A stretch of 64,000 nucleotides of DNA from Wenzhouxiangella limi (GCF_010499265.1 NZ_JAAGSC010000040.1:186001-250000), one strand, 5' to 3'. Counted from the stretch's first letter, positions 27,123 to 34,958 are shown. Notes: generated by a model from the sequence alone, not told the origin. Numbers and translations: made by a program.

Positions 27123-27573
27123 GGGCTTTCTTGCGCTTCCGCCACAGGATCAGCAGGCCGGCCAGGCCGAGCAGGTAGCCGACGCCAGCCAGGATGTTGA
27201 CCAGGCGGTTGCGGGGAGGGCCCTCGACCTCGGTCACGGCTAGCGCCTCGTCGACCCGCACGCGCACCTCCAGCCCGTGACCGTCCTCGGTGGTCACCAC
27301 CACCCGCCAGCGCCCGGGCCGGTCGGGCAGAAAGCTGATCCGGCCCAGGGCGTCAGTGCGTCCGTTCTGAAAAGCGACCTCGGAGTCCGGCGCGAAGATC
27401 TGGTAGGGCACGAACACCGGCTGCTGCCCGAACGGGTGCGACAGGCTCAGGACCTGGGCCTCGGCGGTGGCGATCTCGTGGTCCATGCGATGACCCAGGG
27501 CCAGCGAGCTGATCCCGATCAGCATGACGGCGACGAGGAGGCGGCAGGGCATCTTGAGCGATCGACAGGACAT
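27109..27573 (-). CDS. nikL: Accessory nickel transporter subunit NikL-like
   Basis: A 154-residue protein with an N-terminal hydrophobic segment (LLVAVMLIGISSLALG, possibly a cleaved signal), a small periplasmic beta domain (VPYQIFAPDSEVAFQNGRTD, GRISFLPDRPGRWRVVV) and a single C-terminal membrane helix (ILAGVGYLLGLAGLLIL) followed by a basic tail ending KKAHAHP. The fold and position between nikK and nikM fit NikL, an auxiliary subunit of Nik(KLMQO). A second start at 27552 (MPCRLLVAV) is also possible. It is less conserved than the core subunits, so the symbol rests on context. Confidence 0.75.
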   Translation of the reverse strand: MSCRSLKMPCRLLVAVMLIGISSLALGHRMDHEIATAEAQVLSLSHPFGQQPVFVPYQIFAPDSEVAFQNGRTDALGRISFLPDRPGRWRVVVTTEDGHGLEVRVRVDEALAVTEVEGPPRNRLVNILAGVGYLLGLAGLLILWRKRKKAHAHP

Positions 27574-27593
27574 GGCGTGGTTGAGTGCTGTTC

Positions 27594-28358
27594 TTATGGG
27601 TTTTGGGTTGGCTTCCCGAAGGTCAGCGAGGCGTAGAAACTCTCGACGTCGCAGACCGACGGGTCAGGATAATCGATCTCGCCGTGGGCGAGCAGCAGCC
27701 ACGGGCCTTCACCCTCCAGCATCACTTCGGTCCGGCCGTCGGCGTTTGTTTCCAGCACCGCGTAAGGGTCCTCGCCCGATGCGCTGTGAAAAGCCAGCAG
27801 CGGCCCGGCGTGCGGCTGGCCTTCGAACAGGACCTGAACGGGCAGGGTGTCGCCGGCCTGTAGCGTGTTGGGCTCGCCCTGGGGGATGATTTCCAAACGG
27901 TGGCCAAGTGATGTTGCCACAGCCGACGGTCCGCTGTCGCCCACCTTGACCAGGGTCTTGGACCCGTTGTCGGAATAGCTGCAGCGCACCGCGTTGGCCA
28001 CTTCCGAGCGCGGCAGCCGTTGGCCGCCCTCGGTGGTCTGGGTCCAGTAGCCGCGCGCCTGACGCACGCCGATCACAGACACGCCGGGCTCGGACAGGGG
28101 CGGGCTTGTCACGGCGCCGTCGCCAGCCAGGTCGAGCGCGATCTGCTGCCCGTCCGCCAGGGTCACGGTGGCTTGGGCCAGGCGATCGGCCGCCATTTCC
28201 TCGTCGCCGGGAAAGGCGTGGCCGAAGTAGGGCAGAACCTGCACCGCCTGCCCGGGTTCGACCTGGGCGGGTTCGGCCAGGACCCAGGGGTGGTGGGCGT
28301 GGACTGAGCCGGCGACAAAGCCGGTTGCGATCAGGGCGATGGCAAGAATGCGCGTCAT
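27594..28358 (-). CDS. nikK: Periplasmic DUF4198 protein, NikK-like
   Basis: A 254-residue protein with a signal peptide (LAIALIATGFVAGSVHA, ending in AHHP) and a DUF4198 beta-rich periplasmic domain. The mature N-terminus begins HHPWVL, a histidine pair that could bind nickel, and GHAFPGDEEM and GLLLAHGEID-like segments are typical. NikK is an auxiliary nickel-binding part of the ECF transporter. It is 20 bases before nikL in transcription order, and 20 bases after the TonB receptor, so all six genes look like one operon. Confidence 0.8.
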   Translation of the reverse strand: MTRILAIALIATGFVAGSVHAHHPWVLAEPAQVEPGQAVQVLPYFGHAFPGDEEMAADRLAQATVTLADGQQIALDLAGDGAVTSPPLSEPGVSVIGVRQARGYWTQTTEGGQRLPRSEVANAVRCSYSDNGSKTLVKVGDSGPSAVATSLGHRLEIIPQGEPNTLQAGDTLPVQVLFEGQPHAGPLLAFHSASGEDPYAVLETNADGRTEVMLEGEGPWLLLAHGEIDYPDPSVCDVESFYASLTFGKPTQNP

Positions 28359-28378
28359 GGTCGATCCTTAATCGGGGG

Positions 28379-30382
28379 TCAGAACAGGTAGCTGGCCTGC
28401 AGCTTGACGCTGCGGCCGGGCTGGTTGATCAGGGTCAGGTGGCGACGGTAGGTCGCATCACTCAGGTTGTCGATGCGCGCGCTGATGCGCAGATCGGGCG
28501 TGGCCTGCCAGGTCGCGTACAGGTCGATCAGGGTGTGCGACGGCGTGGGCTGGGCCCGGTGCATGCCGCCCAGGACGCGGTCCTGCTCGAAGGTGTGGAC
28601 GATCTGGCCGCCCAGCAGCAGGGCCGGCAGGCGGTGCTCCAGGCGCAGGCCGATCTCGTCGCCCGGGATGCTCTCCAGCGGGATGCCGAGTTCGCGGTCG
28701 TCGCCGCGCTGGCGGGCGCCGAACAGGCCGGCGCTGTAGTCGCCGATCCGCCAGTCCAGCTCGACTTCCAGCCCTTCGACCCGGGCCTGGCCGACGTTGT
28801 CGAAGCGGGTGGTGTTGGTCAATGGCGCGGGCGCATCATGGCCGCGCACGCGCTGCTCGATGAAGTCGTCGATGTCGTTGCGAAACACCGCCAGGCGCGC
28901 CTTGAGCCGGTCATCATTCAACAACACGCCGCGGCGGTCGAAGCGCAGGCCCAGCTCGTAATTGCGCGCCGACTCCGGCTGCAGCTCGGGGTTGGGAACG
29001 TAGAAATTGCCCGGGAAATGCTGGCCGCCGATGAACAGCTCGCGCAGCGCCGGGGCGCGAAAGGCCTCGTTGAACGAGGCGCTCAGCGTCCAGTCGCTGG
29101 CCAGGTCGAACAGCAGGCCGGCCTGGTAGGAGGTCTGGGAGAACGAGGTCGCGACCAGCTCGGCCTCGTCGGGCCGGGAGTCGATGGCGTCGTGGCGCAG
29201 GCCCAGCACCAGGTCCAGGCGCGCGGTCAGCTCGGCCCGGTTCTGGGCGAACAGGCCAACGGTTTCGCGCTGTGAGCCGCGAAACTGCGGCGCCGGCCGG
29301 CCGTTGCGCAGCCCGCGCTGGGTGTCGCGGTAGAGCTCGGCGCCGTAGGTCAGAGTATGGGCAATAGTGCCGGTCTGCAGCCGGCTGCTGTTGGCGAGGT
29401 CCACGCCCACGGTGCTCAGGCTGTTCTCCACCCGGGCCTGGCCGGCTACAACCGGGCGCTCGTCGAGCATCAGGTCGCTCCAGTAGACTACCGCGTCCAG
29501 CGCCAGCAAGTCGCTGTCGGGGTAGAGCTGGTAGCGCAGGCTCATCGACTGCTGGCGGCTGGAGCGGTCGACCACGGTGCCGCTGGCGCGGTCGGCGGTG
29601 CCGAGGCTGGGGCTGTCGTCGACGTAGCCCAGGTAGGTCAGGCTCAGGTGCTGGGCCTGGTCGGGCCGCCAGCTGCCCTTGACCAGGCCGCTGAAGACAT
29701 CGCTTTCGGTCAATTCAAGGGTGTTGCCGTCGCCGTCGACGTAGTCATCTGAAGCGCGGCGGCTGACGCTGGTGATCAGGCCGGCATCGCCGGCTTGCGC
29801 GGCCAGGGTCGCGCTGCCGATCCGGGCGTTGTTGTTGCTCTGGTAGCCCAGCCGGGCCTGGCCGCCGAAGCTGGCGCCGGGTTCGAGAAAGCCTTCGGCG
29901 TCCAGGGTCTCGAACAGGATCACCCCGCCGGTGGCGCCGCTGCCGTAGAGCGAGGAGGCCGGGCCGCGCAGGATCTCGACGCGCTCGAGCAGGGCCGGGT
30001 CGAGCAGGCTCTGGGCGCGGTGGCGGATGGCCATATTCTGGCGCGCTCCGTCGATGCGCATCACCACCCGGCCTTCGCCCAGCCCGCGGATGTTGGGCAC
30101 CAGCGCTTCCGGTCGCGGCCCCTGCGCGGACTGCACCCCCGGGAGGTCGGACAGCAGGTCGGCCAGATCGCCGGCCTGGCGCAGCTCGATCTCTTCGCGG
30201 TCGAGCACGCTGACCGGTGCGATGACCTGCTGCTCGGGCTGAACGACCCGGCCGATGGTGACCAGGATGGTGTCGGCCGGGCGCTCGACGTTCGTCGCGG
30301 CCGCCATTGCCGGCATCGACAACAGCACCATCGCGGCCACGGTCCGACGCCAGGCGCACGCTAGAGAAGACAGAAAACCCAT
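28379..30382 (-). CDS. TonB-dependent receptor, likely for nickel
   Basis: A 667-residue outer membrane receptor: signal peptide ending AMAAA, an N-terminal plug (about residues 60-160; QAGDLADLLSDLPGVQ, VPNIRGLGEGRVVMRIDG, LLERVEILRGPASSLYGSG) and a 22-strand barrel ending in SYLF with the usual terminal Phe. The substrate is inferred: the gene heads the nik operon and its promoter carries a perfect NikR operator. Nickel receptors of this kind (FrpB4-like, HmuR-like) are known in other proteobacteria. Iron or haem chelates cannot be excluded by sequence alone. Confidence 0.85.
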   Translation of the reverse strand: MGFLSSLACAWRRTVAAMVLLSMPAMAAATNVERPADTILVTIGRVVQPEQQVIAPVSVLDREEIELRQAGDLADLLSDLPGVQSAQGPRPEALVPNIRGLGEGRVVMRIDGARQNMAIRHRAQSLLDPALLERVEILRGPASSLYGSGATGGVILFETLDAEGFLEPGASFGGQARLGYQSNNNARIGSATLAAQAGDAGLITSVSRRASDDYVDGDGNTLELTESDVFSGLVKGSWRPDQAQHLSLTYLGYVDDSPSLGTADRASGTVVDRSSRQQSMSLRYQLYPDSDLLALDAVVYWSDLMLDERPVVAGQARVENSLSTVGVDLANSSRLQTGTIAHTLTYGAELYRDTQRGLRNGRPAPQFRGSQRETVGLFAQNRAELTARLDLVLGLRHDAIDSRPDEAELVATSFSQTSYQAGLLFDLASDWTLSASFNEAFRAPALRELFIGGQHFPGNFYVPNPELQPESARNYELGLRFDRRGVLLNDDRLKARLAVFRNDIDDFIEQRVRGHDAPAPLTNTTRFDNVGQARVEGLEVELDWRIGDYSAGLFGARQRGDDRELGIPLESIPGDEIGLRLEHRLPALLLGGQIVHTFEQDRVLGGMHRAQPTPSHTLIDLYATWQATPDLRISARIDNLSDATYRRHLTLINQPGRSVKLQASYLF

Positions 30383-30408
30383 GCAACAAGATTCCGATCC
30401 GGGACTGG

Positions 30409-30436
30409 GTATGAAGAATAATAAAAATCTTCATAC
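30409..30436 (-). promoter_or_regulatory. NikR operator (GTATGA-N16-TCATAC)
   Basis: A perfect match to the E. coli NikR operator: GTATGA at 30409-30414 and TCATAC at 30431-30436, separated by exactly 16 bases. It lies 27-54 bases before the TonB receptor start, where it would cover the promoter. nikR itself is the next gene upstream. Nickel-bound NikR should repress the operon. Confidence 0.88.
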
Positions 30437-30441
30437 TTTTC

Positions 30442-30455
30442 TTGATCCGGATCAA
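30442..30455 (-). promoter_or_regulatory. FNR/ANR box beside the NikR operator
   Basis: TTGATCCGGATCAA is a perfect FNR-type palindrome. If its centre is at -41.5, transcription would begin near 30407, right at the edge of the NikR operator. Oxygen-controlled activation combined with nickel repression is inferred. Confidence 0.72.
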
Positions 30456-30510
30456 ATCCGTATTAATTCCCGCTAGGTTTTTCTTAATCCATCGGGCCGG
30501 GCTTCAGGCC

Positions 30511-30981
30511 TCAGTCGTGCGGCGTGATGTGCTCGTGGGCGTGGACGTGATCGCCGTGCGAGTGCTGATCGGCCTCGACCCGCACCGGCACCAGGTGCAG
30601 ATCGCCGTGGCGTACGCCGCGGCGGGCGATGAACTGCTGGGAGAACTCGCGTACCCGCTTCAGCGGTCCGCGCAGGATGCTGGTTTCCAGGCAGTGATCA
30701 TGATCCAGATGCACGTGCAGGGTGGCCACGGTCAGGTCGTGGTGGGCGTGCTGGGCTTCGGTCAGTTGATCGCCCAGCCCGCCGCGGTGGTGGTCGTAGA
30801 CGTAGCTGAGAATACCGACACAGCCGCCGTCGGGGTCGCCTTCGGCGCGCTCGCGCGCCATGAAGCCGCGCAGCAGGTCGCGAATGGCCTCGGAGCGGCT
30901 GGCGTAGCCCAGGCGCTGCCGGTAGGCCTCGAAGGACTCGGCCAGATCCTTGTCCAGAGAGACGGTAAAACGTTCGGTCAT
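30511..30981 (-). CDS. nikR: Nickel-responsive regulator NikR
   Basis: A 156-residue ribbon-helix-helix/ACT regulator. The N-terminus TERFTVSLDKDLAESFEAY is the DNA-binding strand and helix. The nickel ligands align with E. coli NikR: His78 (in QHAHHDL), His89 and His91 (LHVHLDHDHC) and Cys97. The core ends at VRHGDLHLVPV. A C-terminal tail of about 25 residues is rich in His (HSHGDHVHAHEH) and is absent from the E. coli protein. A perfect operator is found 75 bases after the gene, before the nickel operon, so the target is clear. Confidence 0.95.
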   Translation of the reverse strand: MTERFTVSLDKDLAESFEAYRQRLGYASRSEAIRDLLRGFMARERAEGDPDGGCVGILSYVYDHHRGGLGDQLTEAQHAHHDLTVATLHVHLDHDHCLETSILRGPLKRVREFSQQFIARRGVRHGDLHLVPVRVEADQHSHGDHVHAHEHITPHD

Positions 30982-31032
30982 GCTGACTTCCCTCCGTGGT
31001 GGGTTTTTCTTGGAAACCGCGCGCGTCTTCGT

Positions 31033-31046
31033 TTGATCCCGGTCAA
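31033..31046 (+). promoter_or_regulatory. FNR/ANR box in the nikR / thioredoxin-fusion divergent region
   Basis: TTGATCCCGGTCAA (TTGAT-N4-GTCAA) lies 52 bases before nikR (minus) and 64 bases before the thioredoxin-membrane fusion (plus). Either or both may be controlled. Confidence 0.6.
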
Positions 31047-31109
31047 GCGCTTTCTGCTGTTCAACCCCGAGAATACCCCGAGTCTCCCAAACTTTGCCGC
31101 GAGTTTTCC

Positions 31110-32432
31110 ATGGTCATGCTCAACCGCTTGTATCGATTGGCCGCCGGGCTGCTGGCGCTGGGCCTGATGGCCGGAGCCGCGCTGCCGTCGGGCGTTCATG
31201 CCCAGTCGCCGGAAACCGCCGCCGACGCGCTCACGATGTACGTATTCATGAGCGAGACCTGCCCCCACTGTCAGGCCCAGAAGCCGTTTCTCGAGCGCCT
31301 GGATGAAGAGCATGAGCGGCTTGAAGTGGTGCACATGGAAGTCATGACTTCCGACGAGCATCATGACCTGTTGCGGGCCATGGCGACCGCCCATGAGGTT
31401 CGGCCGGGCTCGGTGCCGATGATTTTCCTGGGCGGCGAGGTCTGGGTCGGCGACAGCGGACAGATTCGCGATGAAATCGAGGCCACCGTCGAGCAGTGCC
31501 TGGCTTCCGACTGCCCCGACCCGCGTCAGATGGCGATGGAGGTCGCGCAGGAGGGCGAACAAGCACCGGCCGAAGCGCTGATCCGCCTGCCGCTGATCGG
31601 CGCCATCGATTTGGCCGTCCAGCCGCTGATGGTCAGCACGCTGATGATCGCCTTCGTCGACGGCTTCAACCCCTGCTCGATCTGGATCCTCACCATCCTG
31701 CTGGCGCTGGTCCTGCACTCCGGCTCGCGCGGGCGGGTGCTGCTGGTGGGGCTGACGTTTCTGTTCACCACGGCCGCGATCTATGGCGCCTTCATCGCCG
31801 GCGTTTTCAGCGTCCTGGCCTACGCCGCCTACCTGCCGTGGGTGTACTGGATCGTGGCGCTGTTTGCGCTGGTCTTCGGGCTGGTCAACATCAAGGACTA
31901 TTTCTGGTTCAAGCGCGGGTTTTCTTTCACCATCGACGACAAGCACAAACCCGGCATCTTCAAGGGTTTTCGAGAGCTGATGGTCAACGGGCGCTCACCG
32001 CTGGCGCTGATGGGCGCGACCATCGTCATGGCCAGCGGCATCGCTTTGATCGAGCTGCCCTGCACGGCCGGGTTCCCGGTGATCTGGAGCGGGCTGGTCA
32101 ACGCCAACGACGTGTCCGGAATGGCCTTTATCGGCTTGCTGGCGGTGTACTTGTTAATTTATCTTTTGATCGAGCTGGTGATTTTCGGCGTCGCCGTGGT
32201 CAAGCTGCGCATCGATCGCTTCCAGGAAGGCCACGGCCGCATTCTCAAGCTCATCGGCGGGGTCATCATGATCGCGCTGGCCGTCGTTTTGCTGGCCGCG
32301 CCCGAGCTGATGAGCGGCATCGGCTCCTCGATGGGGGTATTCCTCGGGGCCTTTGCGGTAACCGGCCTGATCGTGCTGCTGCACCGCCAGGTATTGCCCA
32401 GGCTGGGCATTCGCATCGGCGACGGCTGGTAA
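31110..32432 (+). CDS. Thioredoxin-like domain fused to a DsbD/CcdA-like membrane domain
   Basis: A 440-residue protein. A signal or anchor helix (residues 7-31) is followed by a periplasmic thioredoxin/glutaredoxin-like domain with the redox motif SETCPHCQAQ (Cys51, Cys54), and then by about seven to eight membrane helices from residue 165. The membrane part has FNPCSIW (Cys189) and ELPCTAGFP (Cys318), the paired half-motifs of CcdA/DsbD electron carriers. It should move reducing power across the membrane to periplasmic thiols, for example for cytochrome c haem sites. The start at 31110 fits the signal; 31116 is possible. The FNR box upstream suggests anaerobic expression. Confidence 0.82.
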   Translation: MVMLNRLYRLAAGLLALGLMAGAALPSGVHAQSPETAADALTMYVFMSETCPHCQAQKPFLERLDEEHERLEVVHMEVMTSDEHHDLLRAMATAHEVRPGSVPMIFLGGEVWVGDSGQIRDEIEATVEQCLASDCPDPRQMAMEVAQEGEQAPAEALIRLPLIGAIDLAVQPLMVSTLMIAFVDGFNPCSIWILTILLALVLHSGSRGRVLLVGLTFLFTTAAIYGAFIAGVFSVLAYAAYLPWVYWIVALFALVFGLVNIKDYFWFKRGFSFTIDDKHKPGIFKGFRELMVNGRSPLALMGATIVMASGIALIELPCTAGFPVIWSGLVNANDVSGMAFIGLLAVYLLIYLLIELVIFGVAVVKLRIDRFQEGHGRILKLIGGVIMIALAVVLLAAPELMSGIGSSMGVFLGAFAVTGLIVLLHRQVLPRLGIRIGDGW

Positions 32433-32442
32433 GGTGGCTGCC

Positions 32443-32982
32443 ATGAAACTGCTGATGCTCTGCTCCAGCGTCTACGGGCACACTTCTACAGTCTGCCGGC
32501 ACATGCGCCCGGCCCTGGAAGCGGCCGGTTTCGAGGTGGTCGAGCACGCGCTGCCCGACGCGCCGCCCGATCCGGCCGAGTTCGACGCCGTGCTGATCGG
32601 CGCCAGCATCCGCAACGGCAAGCACAACCCGGCGGTGCTGCAGTTCATCGAGCGCTATCAGTCTGCTCTGCAGGCCCGGCCCAGCGCCTTCTTTTCGGTC
32701 AACCTGGTCGCCCGCAAGCCACACAAGAACACGCCCCAGACCAATCCTTACGTGCGCAAATTTCTGGAAACCTCGCCCTGGCAGCCCGATCGCGTGGGGG
32801 TGTTCGGCGGTCAGCTGAACTATCGCCGATACCGCCGCTTCGATCGCTGGGTGATCCGCTTCATCATGTGGATGAACAAGGGGCCGACGGATCTGGACAC
32901 CAACGCTGATTTCACCGATTGGGACGCGGTGCGCGCCTTCGCCGAGGAGTTCGCCGAGTTCGCGCGTCAGAACAGGGCGTGA
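32443..32982 (+). CDS. Second HemG-like flavodoxin
   Basis: A 179-residue flavodoxin-like protein of the HemG family: CSSVYGHTSTVCRHM in the FMN loop region, GASIRNGKHNPAVL, and FFSVNLVARKPHKNTPQTN. It is a paralogue of the protein at 8201-8752 and keeps the same core but differs in the loop (YGHTST versus RDGHTR). The ATG at 32443 is preferred over an upstream GTG. It overlaps the next gene by GTGA. Its role could be protoporphyrinogen oxidation or a separate quinone reductase activity linked to the cytochrome b-like neighbour. Confidence 0.8.
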   Translation: MKLLMLCSSVYGHTSTVCRHMRPALEAAGFEVVEHALPDAPPDPAEFDAVLIGASIRNGKHNPAVLQFIERYQSALQARPSAFFSVNLVARKPHKNTPQTNPYVRKFLETSPWQPDRVGVFGGQLNYRRYRRFDRWVIRFIMWMNKGPTDLDTNADFTDWDAVRAFAEEFAEFARQNRA

Positions 32983-33497
32983 GCGGCGGGCGCCTGCACT
33001 ACTGGAGTCACATGCAGCACGGGTTGCTGATCCTGCTGCTGGCCTGGCTGATCTTCACCAGCCCCTGGGTCCACCTTTATAACCGTCTCCCGCCCAGCCC
33101 GTCGTTCTGGGTCTGGGCGCACGTGGTACTGGGCCTTGCCGCGCTGGTGCTCGGCCTGGGCTTTGTGCTGACCAGCGCGCTACAGGGTCGACTGGCGCAG
33201 TATTTTCCCTGGGCTTTGGGCCGCCTCGGCCCGCTGTGGGCGGATCTGCGCGGGCTGTTAAAGCTGAAGGTGCCGGGCAACGAGGGCGCGGGGCTGTTCA
33301 GCATCATCAAGGGCGTGCTGCTGCTGGCGCTGCTGGCGACCGGGCTGACCGGACTGATGTGGCTGTGGACGGCCGGCAGCCAGGACGCGGTGGCCTGGCG
33401 CGGCTGGCATATCGTCTCGGCGCGGGTGCTGATCGGGGCGCTGGTCGCGCATATTCTGGCGACGCTGGCGCATGTAGTTGATTTTATGCGGCAGTAG
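32979..33497 (+). CDS. Small cytochrome b561-like membrane protein
   Basis: A 172-residue integral membrane protein from the GTG at 32979 that overlaps the hemG-like stop; an ATG at 33012 is the alternative. Four hydrophobic segments are seen. Histidines occur in positions suited to haem b: HYWSHMQHG at the start, WAHVVLG in the second helix and GWHIVSARVLIGALVAHIL in the last. This resembles the cytochrome b561/diheme family, but no direct family match is certain. Translational coupling with the flavodoxin suggests the pair forms an electron transfer unit with the quinone pool. Confidence 0.6.
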   Translation: MSGGRLHYWSHMQHGLLILLLAWLIFTSPWVHLYNRLPPSPSFWVWAHVVLGLAALVLGLGFVLTSALQGRLAQYFPWALGRLGPLWADLRGLLKLKVPGNEGAGLFSIIKGVLLLALLATGLTGLMWLWTAGSQDAVAWRGWHIVSARVLIGALVAHILATLAHVVDFMRQ

Positions 33498-33503
33498 GAG
33501 GGG

Positions 33504-33595
33504 CTGGCGCGTCCTTCAGGCTCGGGGAGAGCACCATCAGTTCGACGCGTGGCGAGGCCTTCTGGCACTCTCCCCGAGCCCGAAGGACGCGCCAG
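33504..33595. repeat. 28-base inverted repeat flanking a copy of the dispersed element
   Basis: The left arm (33504-33531, starting CTGGCGCGTCCTTC) and right arm (33568-33595, ending GAAGGACGCGCCAG) are reverse complements over 28 positions with one mismatch. The 36 bases between them contain the shared core TTCGACGCGTGGCGAGGCC. It could fold into a long hairpin. Confidence 0.75.
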
Positions 33596-33696
33596 CGTGC
33601 CCGGGGCTTGGTACACCATCGGTTCGACGCGTGGCGAGGCCCTCTGGCACTCTCCCCCAGTCCGGAGAGCGATCCAGCGTGCCGGGCTCCGTGCCC
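33533..33696. repeat. Two tandem ~82-base copies of a dispersed element
   Basis: Two copies begin with ACCATCRGTTCGACGCG at 33533 and 33615, an 82-base period, and share long blocks (TTCGACGCGTGGCGAGGCC, CTGGCACTCTCCCC, CCAGCGTGCC). The second copy runs up to the hypB stop. A third partial copy of the core is at about 23109-23127. No coding sequence is supported here. It looks like a mobile or structural intergenic repeat of this genome. Confidence 0.7.
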
Positions 33697-34455
33697 TCAG
33701 GCGACGGAGGCGGTTTTTTCTCCTTGCCGGCGGTGTTCGGCCAGCTGGCTTTCCAGCCACTCGATCCAGGCCGAGATATCGGTTTCGCGGCCGGCCGCGG
33801 CGGTCAGGACCGGCGTTTCCACGCCCAGACCGCGCAGCGACTGCTCGGCGCGCTCGACGTCGAAGCCGTCCATGTACGGCAGCAGATCGGCCTTGCTGAT
33901 GACGACCAGATCGGCAGCCCGGAACATCACCGGGTACTTGGCCGGCTTGTCGTCGCCCTCGGTGGTCGACAGCAGCACCACGTTGGTGTGCTGGCCCAGG
34001 TCGAACGCCGCCGGGCAGACCAGGTTGCCGACGTTTTCGATGAACAGGATGTCGGTGGTCTGGCCGTCGATTTCCAGCGGGAAGTCGTGCAGCGCCTTGT
34101 GGATCAGGTGGGCGTCGAGGTGGCAGGCGCTGCCGGTGGCGATCTGGTGGGCGCGGATGCCCTGCTCGCGCAGGCGCTTCGCGTCGTTCTCGGTCTCCAG
34201 GTCACCCTCGATCACGGCGATGGACAGCCGGTTCTTCAGGGCCTGGGCGGTGCGCTCGAGAAGCTGGGTCTTGCCGGAGCCGGGTGAGGACATCAGGTTG
34301 ATGACCAGGGTCCCGGTGCGGTTGAAGTGTTCACGGTTGTGACCGGCGGCGTGGTCGTTGGCGTCCATCAGGCCGGTCAGGACCTCGACCGTATGCTCGT
34401 CGGCCGGGGTTGGGTGGTGGTGGTCGGGAATCGAACAGCCGCAGGTTTCACACAT
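33697..34455 (-). CDS. hypB: Hydrogenase nickel insertion GTPase HypB
   Basis: A 252-residue SIMIBI-type GTPase. The N-terminus MCETCGCSIPDHHHPTP has the high-affinity nickel motif CxxCGC (Cys2, Cys5, Cys7) and a short His cluster. P-loop: NLMSSPGSGKTQLLE. Further motifs: VIEGDLETENDAKRL, ATGSACHLDAHLIH (nickel/zinc site at the dimer interface), ENVGNLVCPA and ISKADLLPY. The start at 34455 is chosen because Cys2 belongs right after Met. It overlaps hypA by eight bases. It lies apart from hypCD and hypXFE. Confidence 0.96.
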   Translation of the reverse strand: MCETCGCSIPDHHHPTPADEHTVEVLTGLMDANDHAAGHNREHFNRTGTLVINLMSSPGSGKTQLLERTAQALKNRLSIAVIEGDLETENDAKRLREQGIRAHQIATGSACHLDAHLIHKALHDFPLEIDGQTTDILFIENVGNLVCPAAFDLGQHTNVVLLSTTEGDDKPAKYPVMFRAADLVVISKADLLPYMDGFDVERAEQSLRGLGVETPVLTAAAGRETDISAWIEWLESQLAEHRRQGEKTASVA

Positions 34456-34846
34456 GATCAGAACTCGCTTTTGAATCAGTCGTTGGATTTGGAGGGTCGG
34501 AGATCCCCTGAAGTTCAACCCGGGCCAGCAACAATTCGTCACCGCTGACCAGGTCGACGCGGAAGCTTTCGCAGGCCGTGCACAGCAGCCGATTGGTCGG
34601 GACCTCGTTTTCGTTGCCGCAGTCGCGGCAGCGGATACGGACCGGCTGCGGTTCGATCACCAGGCTGGCCTGGGCCGTCATCGGGCCGTTGCGTGCGATG
34701 GTGAACGCCTGGGCCAGCAGATCCGGCTCGACCCCCGACAGCGGCCCGAGCCGGACCGTGATGCGGCCCACGCCGGAGGCGCCGTTGGCCTCTGCCGTAG
34801 AGCGGACCTGGGTCAGCAGGGCCTCGCAGACGGAAAGTTCGTGCAT
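34448..34846 (-). CDS. hypA: Hydrogenase nickel chaperone HypA
   Basis: A 132-residue nickel-zinc protein. It starts MHELSVCEALLTQV; His2 with Glu3 and the N-terminus forms the nickel site. The zinc site is built from RCRDCGNE and LLCTACES, two CxxC pairs. A C-terminal extension of about 20 residues (PPNPTTDSKASSDHV) is not part of the usual fold. HypA hands nickel to the large subunit with HypB. It is divergent from the maturation protease gene, with an FNR box in between. Confidence 0.95.
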   Translation of the reverse strand: MHELSVCEALLTQVRSTAEANGASGVGRITVRLGPLSGVEPDLLAQAFTIARNGPMTAQASLVIEPQPVRIRCRDCGNENEVPTNRLLCTACESFRVDLVSGDELLLARVELQGISDPPNPTTDSKASSDHV

Positions 34847-34958
34847 GGGTTTCGCAATCCAGAACCGGTGCAGCAGATACTCATTATAAAGGCGGCGACG
34901 GGCTAGGACCGCATTTCTCGCTCGATGATCCCGGGTTTTCGGGTTTTTCGGCCACCTT

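Noticed and set aside
33504-33595. An insertion sequence with terminal inverted repeats
   Set aside because: The arms enclose only 36 bases with no coding capacity and no target duplication is visible; it is listed as a repeat only.
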